NCBI GenBank assembly: GCA_025057755.1
Contig: JANWVC010000005.1
Coordinates: 1 to 64,000, forward strand
DNA length: 64,000 nucleotides
From: Limisphaera sp.
GTDB taxonomy: Bacteria > Verrucomicrobiota > Verrucomicrobiia > Limisphaerales > Limisphaeraceae
Direction of reading: 5' to 3'
Shown piece after piece: positions 37,601 through 45,251 of this stretch. Every line of letters begins with the position of its first letter. Within the stretch, counting starts at the first letter, position 1. Made by a program: the position numbers and the translations under genes. Below the pieces are notes generated by a model. The model was not told the DNA's origin, did no database searches, and worked only from the letters and a program-made list of their open reading frames with translations.

Positions 37601-37707
37601 TCTGCGTTAAAGCTTTCCGGCCGCAGCTCGATCGGTTGAAAATCGGCGCGACCCGAAGATGCAACGACAAGTGACATGCCGACGATTCCGAGGCGGGTGG
37701 CTTTCAT
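34672..37707 (-). CDS. Very large secreted repeat protein with Ig-like and discoidin-like domains
   Basis: This protein of about 1011 residues starts MKATRLGIVGMSLVVASSGRA, a signal peptide. Three similar repeats of about 180-200 residues follow. Each contains a MDGG...(W/F)YE(R/Q)G(Y/F) block, then TGLP.AGT, a middle aromatic DWFN segment, and an S-P-V/R-E-V strand before a hydrophobic (I/V)FA(I/L)(S/A)G. Then comes an Ig-like domain (SLRWQYRAPGSTTWTDLV, GQYRLTATNAVG), a discoidin-like domain (ADVVIEGSNDGGLSWTLISS, IAEIELLG) and a C-terminal tail ending KYYRVRIP. Probably cell-surface or extracellular; function unknown. The upstream frame to 37884 is not likely coding. Confidence 0.75.
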   Translation of the reverse strand: MKATRLGIVGMSLVVASSGRADFQPIELRPESFNADVIVERTAPPPLPAFVTATMDGGTNNNAWTWYEQGYSPSHPDTGLPPAGTTFRPANDPNRIYRMPPSATGPNALLIYSAVPTGKLTLQTPAAFSLLSVVSAAGGGTATLEYTIRFQDNSTQTGTLNIYDWFNTPQEIAWIANGRVNMDNGQLGALYSGNPKLFYGDIPIVNHTTPVREVEFRYVSGSGRTAIFAISGSPDGSAWTPLELTGFSYDMIIESNAPLTGTLFGYTTAVMDGGNAATNSAGNGFYERGFNRDAPATGLPVAGTTLTNAGRAFTFASSYAQNNAFYVGPYAGYTTTTITLADPASYQALSFLSCAGNGPVVMDVVVRHADNSTEQFQISSPDWFNQPNPYYVINGRFNPSTAGFSDVNSGNPRLYTNDIVLLNVTSPVTSIDLTYVSGGRAAVFALAGLAPGGDLFLPVAVTGYNADVVVEAVAPRWLYPLTNATTVSMDGGTNNTGNTWYERGYYPQFPNTGLPPAGSLLTSQAQPDRHYRMPASYSAPNAVYVDYARPEAHLVPVNPQPYSALSFLSATANNNVTNAVVVQYADGTSETNTFVSRDWFNNAPYAFTTLGRVNLNNRTINNDPGRTTTPNPRLYEAQFALNNTVSPVTNIILRFLGAVNPTTGRMVVLAVSGTLGDFSPILSPIAPSTINVYDGTLVSLGSLLLGGTAPVSLRWQYRAPGSTTWTDLVNGGAISGADQTNLVLNPATLAHSGQYRLTATNAVGFAVSDVATLTVVSRLQDVTRPGDTIYILDGSSPAAETVDRAIDNTVQKYLNFDAYDTAPPFVGPQGFVVQPSVGATIVRGVRIYTANDVEARDPADVVIEGSNDGGLSWTLISSNALALPSGRNTVTTETIDPLRHFHQEVMFANTIPYALYRVQFYNVKNNVTANSVQIAEIELLGLVAGAEPPTLSITVGTGGSLTLSTSHPGTLQSTTSLTPPVQWQDEGPIAGTVTLMPSPEVPAKYYRVRIP

Positions 37708-38230
37708 AAGAGGATACTTTTTCGCGTTTGTGCCGGACTTCTGGTTCGCACAGAGAGATGGAGCCGCGACGTGTTGCAGTTGGCCTCGATCCATGCCTGG
37801 CTCAGGCCTGCTTGCTGCTCCAAGCCAGCGATTACCGACTTGGATTCCAGCCATACGCCGCGCGATCCACGCTCGCCAATCCAATGCAGGGATTTATGGA
37901 GTAAGGAGGGGACACTTGTCAAGCGGCAGGACGAGGACCAAGCCTTGGAACCTTCGTGTTCAAACATAGACATGATCAGCGCCGCGAACAACTCGGATAT
38001 CTAAGCGCAGCCGAAGTCCCTGTAACAACTTTTGTGCAATCCCTTCAGGATGCAGCTCGTGGCAGTCGGGTTTCAAAAATGCTTTGGACGAGCGTCGATG
38101 GGGGATGGAATCCGGTTTGGCTTTCGATGCGTGCTTAGGAACTTCGGTCTATGGCCGCCAATTTCCCGAACTTCGCTCGTTGCGGCACTCAGGACTTGGC
38201 AAAGGGTGACCCCCTCTCTACGGTGGATTT
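37708..38230. other. Divergent spacer between giant repeat protein and DUF4149-like gene
   Basis: This stretch presumably holds both divergent promoters. No coding frame with homology and no recognised operator is seen. Confidence 0.4.
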
Positions 38231-38767
38231 GTGATCGGTTTCGTTCGATTCTTGGGCCTCGCCAATGCGGCGATCTGGTTGGGAGCGACCCTCTTTTTTA
38301 CCGTCGGCGCCGGCCCGGCACTTTTCTCCGATGACATTCGTCGGCTGCTTGGGGAGGCTAACTATCCTTATTTTAGCGGTGCGATCGCCCAGATTGTGAT
38401 CGCCCGGCTGATCCGATTGCAGATCCTTTGCGCCGGTGTGGCCTTGGTGCACCTGCTTTTGGAATGGGCTTGGTTGCGCCGGCCGCTCCGGCGCTTGGAG
38501 ACTTACTGCTGGGCCGCGTTGGCGGCACTGACCTTGTTGGGCGCGTTTGTCTGGCAACCAGAAATTCGGCGCCTGCACCGCATCAAATACGCAGTCAACG
38601 TAACCCACGAGCAAAGACAGGTTGCAGCGGAGCGATTGCGCTCCTGGCATGGCTCAGCCCAGTTGGCCAATCTTTGTCTGCTCGGCGGTCTCGCTTTCTA
38701 TTTGAGTCGAATGGCTCGTCCAGTCGATGGCCCGCGCTTTGTCCCCACTTATAAATGGAGGAGTTGA
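38231..38767 (+). CDS. DUF4149-like integral membrane protein
   Basis: This 178-residue protein starts at GTG 38231 behind GGTGGATTT. It has four hydrophobic segments: FLGLANAAIWLGATLFFTVG, LQILCAGVALVHLLLEW, YCWAALAALTLLGAFVW and ANLCLLGGLAFYL. The loop pattern (GAGPALF, late HG) resembles DUF4149 proteins. Function unknown. Confidence 0.65.
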   Translation: MIGFVRFLGLANAAIWLGATLFFTVGAGPALFSDDIRRLLGEANYPYFSGAIAQIVIARLIRLQILCAGVALVHLLLEWAWLRRPLRRLETYCWAALAALTLLGAFVWQPEIRRLHRIKYAVNVTHEQRQVAAERLRSWHGSAQLANLCLLGGLAFYLSRMARPVDGPRFVPTYKWRS

Positions 38768-38837
38768 CAAGCTGACTGCGGCAGGCCAACTTGTGATCGT
38801 CTAATGATTGAAACAAGGGCTTCTTGGGGTACAGGGT

Positions 38838-39155
38838 ATGATCTCAAACGAAAGGCCTTCGCCGTTCCGATCGCGTCCGGCTTATGGCAACTCAGGTAGA
38901 TCGGCGCCTTCGCCCGACGTGACCTTGCGGACCGAACGTCTGCAGGTGGAGCGGAAGACGTTTATTCTCGCTCTCAAGGAAAACCCGCGGGGTAGGTTTT
39001 TGCGGATCACTGAGGATGTCGGAGGACGACGAGACGCCATTATCATTCCGGCACCAGGCTTGCGCGAGTTGGCACGTGTAGTAGAGGCCTTGGCCCGGGT
39101 AGCCGAAGAATCGCCGCCGCCCTCAGGGAACGGTGCGCAAGAGTCCGCCTCTTAA
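38838..39155 (+). CDS. PUR-family DNA/RNA-binding protein
   Basis: This 105-residue protein carries one PUR repeat: LQVERKTFILALKENPRGRF, LRITEDVGGRRDAIIIPAPG, LRELARVVEAL. Similar small PUR-alpha-like proteins occur in Bacteroidetes, spirochetes and Verrucomicrobiota and bind purine-rich single-stranded nucleic acid as dimers. ATG 38838 is taken as start; an ATG at 38808 is also in frame. Its 3' end is convergent with the MFS gene. Confidence 0.8.
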   Translation: MISNERPSPFRSRPAYGNSGRSAPSPDVTLRTERLQVERKTFILALKENPRGRFLRITEDVGGRRDAIIIPAPGLRELARVVEALARVAEESPPPSGNGAQESAS

Positions 39156-39217
39156 CTGGGGGCTGCAAGCTGGCAGCCGAGTTCGAGCCGAGCAGCGCGT
39201 CCCGGCGCGTGTGGGGT

Positions 39218-40384
39218 TTACATGCGCGGCGTAAGGCGCATTTGAGTGATGAGTGCAAGGCCACCGGCGGCCAACAGGATCGTTACCGCAATTGCGCTTA
39301 GCTCGGGTCGCGATGGGGCGAGATGCAGGCCGATTGCACCCACCAACGGGCCTAGGAGGTTACCCAGCCCGATAGCGGCTTCGTGGATTCCTCCGTGCGT
39401 GGCTTTGGCTTGGCTGACATCCATGGAATAGAACAGCGAGGAATAGTAAATCAAGCCGAGGGCGGCACCGAAGAACAACTGCGCAATGACCAGCACCTCC
39501 AGAGCAGAGGTCAAGAGGATGCAAACAAACGACAGTGACATGGTACCGTAGGCGGCTATCAGCCATCTTGCCCGATAGTGCCATCCGGCCCAAACGCACA
39601 GGAGTGCAAATGCGCCCAGCCGCGAAAAACACCACAGCGAGCCACAGACGCCGGCCGAAGCCGTTGAGAGACCCAAGCGCGTGGCAATCGCCGGCATCAG
39701 CGCGACAAGCGTTTGGATAGCCATATACGCAAACGGGTTTGCCAGCCAAGCCATGCGCAACAATGTCCGCCCCGGGCAGGGGAGAAGGGCTGTATGGAGT
39801 GGCGAAAATTCGGACGGATCTGCGCCCGTCCGGCCGTTCGGTCGCAACGCAACATTGGCAACGAGCGCCAGTTCCAGCCCCACAATGCCCAAGGGCAACA
39901 GGTAGAGCGCTCGCATTCCCAGGGACTCCAAAAGGACCCCACCCGCGAAATACGCCACCGCGCCGGTACCGGCCCATACAACATTGTAAAGTCCCACGTT
40001 ACGCTGGATCCCAACGCGATTCTCGCCATGATTTACCAGTGCCTCCAACGCAGGCCATGTAAAGCAAACTCCGAGGGTAGCGCCGACCAGGATCCACACA
40101 TGGAGGAAAGGACGGCAAACCACCAGACCCGAGACCAGGCAAGCGCCCAACAAAATCAGACCGAGACACAAACTGCGCTCGTAACCAAGCCTTTCAGCAA
40201 TCCGGCCTGCACGCCAGGAGGCCATTGCATAGACCGCACCTTGCAGCGCGGCTAACCATAGATTGCTGCGGTTGTCAAAGCCCAGCTCCCGTTGCGTAAA
40301 AAAGTAGAAATAATAGAAAAACAGCGTGGTCCCGAAGGAGTTCAGCGCAGTGAGGAGGTAGTAACGGAACCTGTTTGTGTGCAT
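39218..40384 (-). CDS. Major facilitator superfamily transporter
   Basis: This 388-residue protein has about 12 hydrophobic segments and an MFS-like inter-helix motif after TM2 (SWRAGRIAERLGYERSL). The ATG at 40384 (MHTNRFRYYLLTALNSFGTT) directly precedes TM1; the frame upstream is not convincing. Substrate unknown. The NUDIX gene lies just upstream on the same strand. Confidence 0.82.
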   Translation of the reverse strand: MHTNRFRYYLLTALNSFGTTLFFYYFYFFTQRELGFDNRSNLWLAALQGAVYAMASWRAGRIAERLGYERSLCLGLILLGACLVSGLVVCRPFLHVWILVGATLGVCFTWPALEALVNHGENRVGIQRNVGLYNVVWAGTGAVAYFAGGVLLESLGMRALYLLPLGIVGLELALVANVALRPNGRTGADPSEFSPLHTALLPCPGRTLLRMAWLANPFAYMAIQTLVALMPAIATRLGLSTASAGVCGSLWCFSRLGAFALLCVWAGWHYRARWLIAAYGTMSLSFVCILLTSALEVLVIAQLFFGAALGLIYYSSLFYSMDVSQAKATHGGIHEAAIGLGNLLGPLVGAIGLHLAPSRPELSAIAVTILLAAGGLALITQMRLTPRM

Positions 40385-40437
40385 ACGAGGGCGAAAGGGG
40401 GGGCCATGTATCGGCGAGCCGATGTTGCTCAAACATT

Positions 40438-40914
40438 TCAACCTATCGCCCCGGATGCGCTGCCCAACTCGGCCAGCGCGCGGCGAGCGTACCACTCAAC
40501 GGCAGGGGATAATCCGGGTTGCAGTTCCTCTAGCTCGGAGGCCGTGCACCATCGCACGGCATGATGTTCCTGCCTGGAGCCCCTTAACTGTCCTCCTTGG
40601 GGCCGAGCCCAGTAAATCAGCCCAATATGTTGGTGCGTCGGGTTGATTGTATGAATGTCCAGAAACCGCGGAGCAATCAGGGCGCGTGTACCCGGGCTGC
40701 GAAAAGGCGGCCGCTCGCCCCATAACTCGACTTCTAATCCGCTTTCCTCCCTCACTTCGCGCAAGGCGGCTTCTTCCGGATCTTCGTCCAGCTCGACGTG
40801 ACCGCCGAGTGGAAGCCACTGTTGGAGCTCGCGATGCAAGCATAATAGAACCCTGTCTTTCTGCACCACAAACACAGCTACGGCAAAATCGATTCGTTCG
40901 TGAATGTGAGCCAC
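40438..40914 (-). CDS. NUDIX hydrolase
   Basis: This 158-residue protein has the NUDIX box GGHVELDEDPEEAALREVREESGLEVE (GX5EX7REUXEEXGU, about residues 37-59). It hydrolyses a nucleoside diphosphate linked to another group. It is encoded 53 bp upstream of the MFS gene on the same strand. Confidence 0.88.
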   Translation of the reverse strand: MAHIHERIDFAVAVFVVQKDRVLLCLHRELQQWLPLGGHVELDEDPEEAALREVREESGLEVELWGERPPFRSPGTRALIAPRFLDIHTINPTHQHIGLIYWARPQGGQLRGSRQEHHAVRWCTASELEELQPGLSPAVEWYARRALAELGSASGAIG

Positions 40915-41081
40915 GCCCCAATCTGGGATTCAGTCGGTGAGGTCGTCAATCCTGCCCAGTGATCTGGTAATTCCCACCGTATCGAGTGCGGCTCGGCGGC
41001 AGAAGGGTTGTTCCTGAAAAGCGTCAGGGTCTGGTCGTGTTGTCTTGTCGTAACGTGCCCGGGGCGCGCTTCAAAAACGAT
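40915..41081. other. Divergent spacer between NUDIX gene and first flagellin promoter
   Basis: No gene is seen. It ends in the sigma-28 promoter and leader of the first flagellin. Confidence 0.4.
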
Positions 41082-41108
41082 TCAAGCTTTCTTGACCCCA
41101 GCCGATGA
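41082..41108 (+). promoter_or_regulatory. Sigma-28 (FliA) promoter of flagellin 1
   Basis: TCAA (41082-41085), a 15-nt spacer and GCCGATGA (41101-41108) match the FliA consensus TAAA-N15-GCCGATAA with two mismatches. It lies about 145 bp upstream of the flagellin ATG, leaving a long untranslated leader. Confidence 0.75.
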
Positions 41109-41126
41109 AAGGGGCGTCGCAAGACA

Positions 41127-41252
41127 GGCGACCGGCGGCCTGGAACAGCCGGAGAGGCCAACGGTGCCCGGCCTCGAGAAACGAGGCACCCGCGACACGG
41201 ACGTCGCGAACAAAACAAGGCCCCACCCCCGGGGCGACTCACGGACTGAGTT
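41127..41252 (+). promoter_or_regulatory. Structured flagellin 1 leader with two CsrA-type hairpins
   Basis: The leader begins with GGCGACCGGCGGCC...ACAGCCGG, shared with flagellin 2. Hairpin 1 (41191-41208) has stem CGCGAC/GTCGCG and loop ACGGAC. Hairpin 2 (41237-41251) has stem ACTCA/TGAGT and loop CGGAC, ending one base before the ATG at 41253, so it covers the ribosome-binding region. Both expose ANGGA, the CsrA recognition core. A third GC stem (GCCCC/GGGGC) sits between them. Confidence 0.55.
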
Positions 41253-42059
41253 ATGGTCATTAATACAAATATGTCGGCCCAGAGCAGCGCGCGGCTGCTC
41301 ATGGAATCTTCTGCATTGCTCAACAAATCCCTCATGCGGTTGTCCTCCGGCTCGAAAATTGTTTCACCGGAAGACGACGTGGCCGGGCAAGCGGTTTCCC
41401 TGCGCTTTGATGCGCAGATCAGCCGGATCAACGCGGCCAAAGGAAACATCGCCAATGCGATCTCCTTTAGTCAGACGCAGGACGGTTTTCTCAAAAAAGT
41501 TGCCAAGGCTCTGGATCGAATGAGCGAACTGGCCATCCTTGCGCAGGACGTCACCAAAACGGACGCAGACCGCGCGCTCTACAATTTGGAGTTTCAAACT
41601 TTGGTGGACTACATCGAGGACGTTGCCACCAAAGACTACAACGGCGTCAGCCTGTTCAATGGTGCAACCTTGAGCGTGACCATCGACAGCGACGGCAACA
41701 CCTTCAACATGACCGGGGTTAATTTGGGTGCGGCACCCTACAGCGCTGTGCTAACGACTGCGGGCGTCGCTACCACCACCGCTGCAGCGGCGGCATTGAA
41801 TATGGTCAAGGCTGCCATTGTCCAGTTGTCCACGGATCGCGCCACCGTGGGGGCGAATGTCGCCCGACTGATGTACACCAGCGACCAACTGGGAGTGCTC
41901 AAAGATAACCTGACTTCGGCCAACAGTCGGATCAAGGACGTCGACGTGGCGGAAGAGAGTACACAATTTGCGCGGTACAACATTCTTGTGCAGGCGGGCA
42001 CGGCCATGCTGGCCCAGGCCAATGCAGTTCCGCAAATGGTGTTGCGTCTGCTTTCATGA
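41253..42059 (+). CDS. Flagellin (first copy)
   Basis: This is a 268-residue flagellin of the short type. The N-terminal D0/D1 helices start MVINTNMSAQSSARLL with the hallmark SSGSKIVSPEDDVAGQAVSL and KALDRMSELAILAQDVTK. The C-terminal helix has SRIKDVDVAEESTQFARYNI and ends QMVLRLLS. The central variable domain is very small. It is exported by the flagellar type III system and forms the filament. It is closely similar to the second copy. It has no classical Shine-Dalgarno outside the hairpin just before the ATG. Confidence 0.96.
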   Translation: MVINTNMSAQSSARLLMESSALLNKSLMRLSSGSKIVSPEDDVAGQAVSLRFDAQISRINAAKGNIANAISFSQTQDGFLKKVAKALDRMSELAILAQDVTKTDADRALYNLEFQTLVDYIEDVATKDYNGVSLFNGATLSVTIDSDGNTFNMTGVNLGAAPYSAVLTTAGVATTTAAAAALNMVKAAIVQLSTDRATVGANVARLMYTSDQLGVLKDNLTSANSRIKDVDVAEESTQFARYNILVQAGTAMLAQANAVPQMVLRLLS

Positions 42060-42068
42060 TGTAGGCTT

Positions 42069-42103
42069 CCGGAGGGTGCAGACCATGAAACTGCGCCCTC
42101 CGG
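42069..42103 (+). terminator. 13-bp hairpin after flagellin 1
   Basis: CCGGAGGGTGCAG (42069-42081) pairs with CTGCGCCCTCCGG (42091-42103), with one G-T wobble. It begins 10 bp after the flagellin 1 stop. There is no T run, so it may stabilise the mRNA 3' end or need Rho rather than being an intrinsic terminator. Confidence 0.5.
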
Positions 42104-42377
42104 TCAACCCACAATCTCGTAGAGCTGCACTCATCATCTGGAATTCAAAACTATGAATCCGAATTTGGCGCATCGCATGGTCGGGCACGCGAGCCACCGC
42201 TTGGGAAAGTGCATCCGGATGTTTTGCGACCGCATCCGGACACGCAACCAAGCAGGCAGCGTGCGAGCGAAGACCGCTCAGACCGCGGTGCCGTCCCGGG
42301 GGAAGGAGTAGCAAGCGGCAGGGGCGGGCCCGCCTCGCGGGTCCGCCCCTCTCCGATCCCGGCGCAAAGTTTGCGGC
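42104..42377. other. Spacer between the two flagellin genes
   Basis: A strong 14-bp stem with a 3-nt loop lies at 42320-42350 (AGGGGCGGGCCCGC / GCGGGTCCGCCCCT). No recognisable gene is seen; a 52-codon frame from about 42152 has no homology or ribosome site. The sigma-28 promoter of flagellin 2 follows. Confidence 0.4.
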
Positions 42378-42404
42378 TCAAGTTTTCGGCTGCAGGGCCG
42401 ATAC
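42378..42404 (+). promoter_or_regulatory. Sigma-28 (FliA) promoter of flagellin 2
   Basis: TCAA (42378-42381), a 15-nt spacer and GCCGATAC (42397-42404). The element set, spacer and distance to the ATG (about 149 bp) are the same as for flagellin 1, supporting both calls. Confidence 0.75.
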
Positions 42405-42422
42405 CAGAGCCGTAAAGAGAAG

Positions 42423-42552
42423 GGCGACCGGCGGCCCCTGACAGCCGGTCGGGAAAACCGGGTGATCGCCTGCTAAAAGGATTGCCCCGCGGCAGGGATG
42501 CCGTGTCACACAAATCCCCGTAAGGGGTGACTCAGGGAAGGAGTCAGCATCC
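42423..42552 (+). promoter_or_regulatory. Structured flagellin 2 leader with two CsrA-type hairpins
   Basis: It shares GGCGACCGGCGGCC...ACAGCCGG with the flagellin 1 leader at the same distance from the promoter. Hairpin 1 (42488-42505) has stem CGCGGC/GCCGTG and loop AGGGAT, with changed but compatible base pairs compared with leader 1. Hairpin 2 (42528-42546) has stem TGACTC/GAGTCA and loop AGGGAAG, burying the ribosome site GGGAAGGAG. A CCCC/GGGG stem lies between them. Both loops contain ANGGA. Confidence 0.6.
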
Positions 42553-43356
42553 ATGGTCATCAACACGAACATATCCGCACAAAGCAGCGCACGATTGCTC
42601 GCCGAGTCGAGCGCGTTGCTGAGCAAATCCCTCGCGCGCTTGTCCTCCGGCTCCAAGATTGTCTCGCCAGAGGACGATGTGGCCGGTTTGGCTGTGTCCA
42701 TGCGATTCGACGCACAGATCAACCGGATCAACGCCGCTGCCACCAACGTGGCCAACGCCATCTCATTCAGCCAAACGCAGGAAGGGTTCCTGCAAAAAGT
42801 GACAAAGGCGTTGGATCGGATGAGCGAGTTGGCCATCTTGGCACAGGACGTGACGAAGACCGATGCAGATCGCGCCCTGTATCAGAAGGAGTTCGCCGCT
42901 CTGGGTGCTTACATCAATGACTTGGCGACGAAAGACTTCAACGGCGTCAGCCTGTTCAATGGAGCTTCCCTGGCCGTCACCACCGACAGCGATGCGAATA
43001 CCTTTTCGATGGCGGGCGTCAACCTTGGAGCCACGGTATACACCAATGCCACCAGCGCGAGCGTTTCGACCACGACGGCTGCGGCTACGGCCTTGACACG
43101 GGTCAAGGCAGCCATCGAACAGCTGGCCAATGATCGTGCCACCATCGGCTCGAACATTGCCCGCCTGAGCAAGTATAGCGAGCAGTTGGGCGTATTGCGC
43201 GATAATCTCACGGCTGCCAACAGCCGCATCAAGGATGTGGACGTGGCCGAAGAAAGCACTCGATTTGCCCGGTACAACATCCTCGTCCAGGCAGGCACGG
43301 CGATGTTGGCCCAGGCAAACGCCAATCCGCAGACTGCGCTTCGATTGCTGGCATAG
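42553..43356 (+). CDS. Flagellin (second copy)
   Basis: This 267-residue short flagellin is strongly similar to the first copy over its whole length: MVINTNISAQSSARLL, SSGSKIVSPEDDVAGLAVSM, KALDRMSELAILAQDVTK, and C-terminal SRIKDVDVAEESTRFARYNI, ending QTALRLLA. Differences cluster in the middle (residues about 110-190), which faces outward in the filament. The two genes are separate transcription units with matching promoters and leaders. Confidence 0.96.
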   Translation: MVINTNISAQSSARLLAESSALLSKSLARLSSGSKIVSPEDDVAGLAVSMRFDAQINRINAAATNVANAISFSQTQEGFLQKVTKALDRMSELAILAQDVTKTDADRALYQKEFAALGAYINDLATKDFNGVSLFNGASLAVTTDSDANTFSMAGVNLGATVYTNATSASVSTTTAAATALTRVKAAIEQLANDRATIGSNIARLSKYSEQLGVLRDNLTAANSRIKDVDVAEESTRFARYNILVQAGTAMLAQANANPQTALRLLA

Positions 43357-43417
43357 AGACCAGCGGGAGCCGGAGTGGAACCAGGAAGCAGTCCGCAATC
43401 ATGGCTGCTTCCGGTAC

Positions 43418-43451
43418 GAACCGCGCGGGGACCGCCCACCCCGCGCGGTTC
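43418..43451 (+). terminator. Perfect 13-bp hairpin between flagellin 2 and fliD
   Basis: GAACCGCGCGGGG (43418-43430) and CCCCGCGCGGTTC (43439-43451) form a perfect GC-rich stem with an 8-nt loop. There is no T run. It may stabilise the abundant flagellin mRNA or reduce read-through into fliD, which has no visible sigma-28 promoter of its own. Confidence 0.5.
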
Positions 43452-43513
43452 CCATGCTCGGCGAGGAGCGTCTGCCCGTGCTTTCAATTCGCTTGAAATA
43501 AGGAGAGCTTGGT

Positions 43514-45223
43514 ATGGAACTGGGACTGTCAGGTTTGGCGAGCGGGTTCGACTGGCGTGGTTTCATTGACCAACTCATGGAAGTGGAACGTGCGCCCCAG
43601 AAGGCACTCCGGACCGAGCAGAGTCGAATTCGGGAACGCAACAATGCCTACCGCAGTTTACAGACGGAATTGGAAGTTTTGCGCAACCGCCTTAGAGAGC
43701 TGCGCGACCCCAATCTCTATGCAGCTCGACGGGCTCAAGTCTCGGAAACTTCGGTGGCGACTGCGCGGGCGGGCACGGGGACGGCCCCGGGCACCTATGC
43801 AGTGGAAATTTTGCAAATGGCCACCACCGCCCGTTGGCAGGGTGTTGCCAACGTGGGTGCTGCCCTCGCTGCCTCGGGAGACCTCAGCGCGTTGACATTA
43901 GCTGCCGCCCCTTTTGCCACGCCAGTCACGGCGGGCATCTTCACGATTAACGGACGACAGATCGAGGTGAATACGTCAGACACTTTGCAGACAGTTTTCG
44001 ACAAAATCGCGGCGGCAACCGAAGGTCAGGTTACGGCCTCATACGAAGCTGCCACGGACCGCATACTTCTCACCAGCGAGTCAGAACTTGTCCTTGGGAG
44101 CGCCCGTGACACGAGCAATTTTTTGCAGGTGGCGAGGTTGTATAACAATGGCACCGGCACGGTCGCCAGCGCTGGGCCGTTGGGGACCGTGCAAGGACAA
44201 CGTCCGTTGGCGAGTGCCAACTTTGCCATCCCCGTCGACGACGGCGGTGCAGGTGCGGGTGAATTTCGCATCAACGGCGTGGCGATTCGATACAACGCCT
44301 CTTCGGACTCCTTGGTCATTGTGCTGGAACGCATCAATCAATCGGAGGCAGGGGTTTATGCCACTTACGATCCGCTCAGTGACCGCATCGTCCTTGCCAA
44401 TAAAACCACCGGCGACGTGGGCATTTCCCTGGAGGACGTGACCGGTAACTTCCTGACCGCCGCTGGTCTCATAGGAGGCTCGCTGCAAAGGGGTCAGAAT
44501 CTCCTGTACCGGATCAACGGTGGTGAGGTACTGGTTAGTCATGCCAACACCATCACCGAGTCCAGCTCTGGTATCGCGGGATTAACCCTGACGGCCTTGC
44601 AAACCGGCTCCACTACTGTGACTGTGGAGACGGACACGGACCGGATCAAAAGCGCCTTAAATGGGTTTTTGGAGGCGTACAATCGGGTGCAAGCACTGTT
44701 GGAGAACTACACAGCGAGCAGTACGGACTCTAAAGGGGGCGTCACCGCTGGTGTGCTTGCCGGGGATGGTGACGCCAATGAGATTGCTTCCCGGTTGCGT
44801 ACCTTGGTCTATCGGCCATTGCCTGGTTTTTCGAGCTTGGCAGATCACCTGGCGGACCTGGGCATCACCACCAGCGGCCAGGACAACCGGCTGAGCCTAT
44901 CCGATTCCGTCAGATTGGATAGGTTGTTGCGGGAAAACCTCGCTGCGGTGCAAAGACTCCTTGCCGATGAGCAGGCTGGCCTTTTGACACAACTGGATGC
45001 TTACCTGGAGCGATTGATTGGTGAAGATGGCAGTCTGCTTCGTAAGCAGGCCAGCTTGGGTCGTCAAACAACAGACATCGACAATCAGATCGCGGACATG
45101 GAACGGTTGGTCCAAGCCACCCGGCAGCGAATGATCGAAAGCTTTACCGCGATGGAAACGGCGCAAGCGCGCCTAAACCAGCAGTTACAGTACCTGCTCC
45201 GCAGCTTTGGACAGAATAGGTGA
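43514..45223 (+). CDS. fliD: FliD flagellar filament cap protein
   Basis: This 569-residue HAP2/FliD starts MELGLSGLASGFDWRGFID, with the family's LASG-D and the following LMEVERAPQKAL helix that fits against the filament. The middle has repeated beta domains (FTINGRQIEVNTSDTLQTVF, FRINGVAIRYNASSDSLV), and the C-terminal coiled coil ends AQARLNQQLQYLLRSFGQN. It caps the filament and guides flagellin folding. The start has a good AAGGAGAG site. It ends 28 bp before the next gene. Confidence 0.95.
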   Translation: MELGLSGLASGFDWRGFIDQLMEVERAPQKALRTEQSRIRERNNAYRSLQTELEVLRNRLRELRDPNLYAARRAQVSETSVATARAGTGTAPGTYAVEILQMATTARWQGVANVGAALAASGDLSALTLAAAPFATPVTAGIFTINGRQIEVNTSDTLQTVFDKIAAATEGQVTASYEAATDRILLTSESELVLGSARDTSNFLQVARLYNNGTGTVASAGPLGTVQGQRPLASANFAIPVDDGGAGAGEFRINGVAIRYNASSDSLVIVLERINQSEAGVYATYDPLSDRIVLANKTTGDVGISLEDVTGNFLTAAGLIGGSLQRGQNLLYRINGGEVLVSHANTITESSSGIAGLTLTALQTGSTTVTVETDTDRIKSALNGFLEAYNRVQALLENYTASSTDSKGGVTAGVLAGDGDANEIASRLRTLVYRPLPGFSSLADHLADLGITTSGQDNRLSLSDSVRLDRLLRENLAAVQRLLADEQAGLLTQLDAYLERLIGEDGSLLRKQASLGRQTTDIDNQIADMERLVQATRQRMIESFTAMETAQARLNQQLQYLLRSFGQNR

Positions 45224-45251
45224 TGGGAGGCAGTTCATGGAGGAGGGAGCC

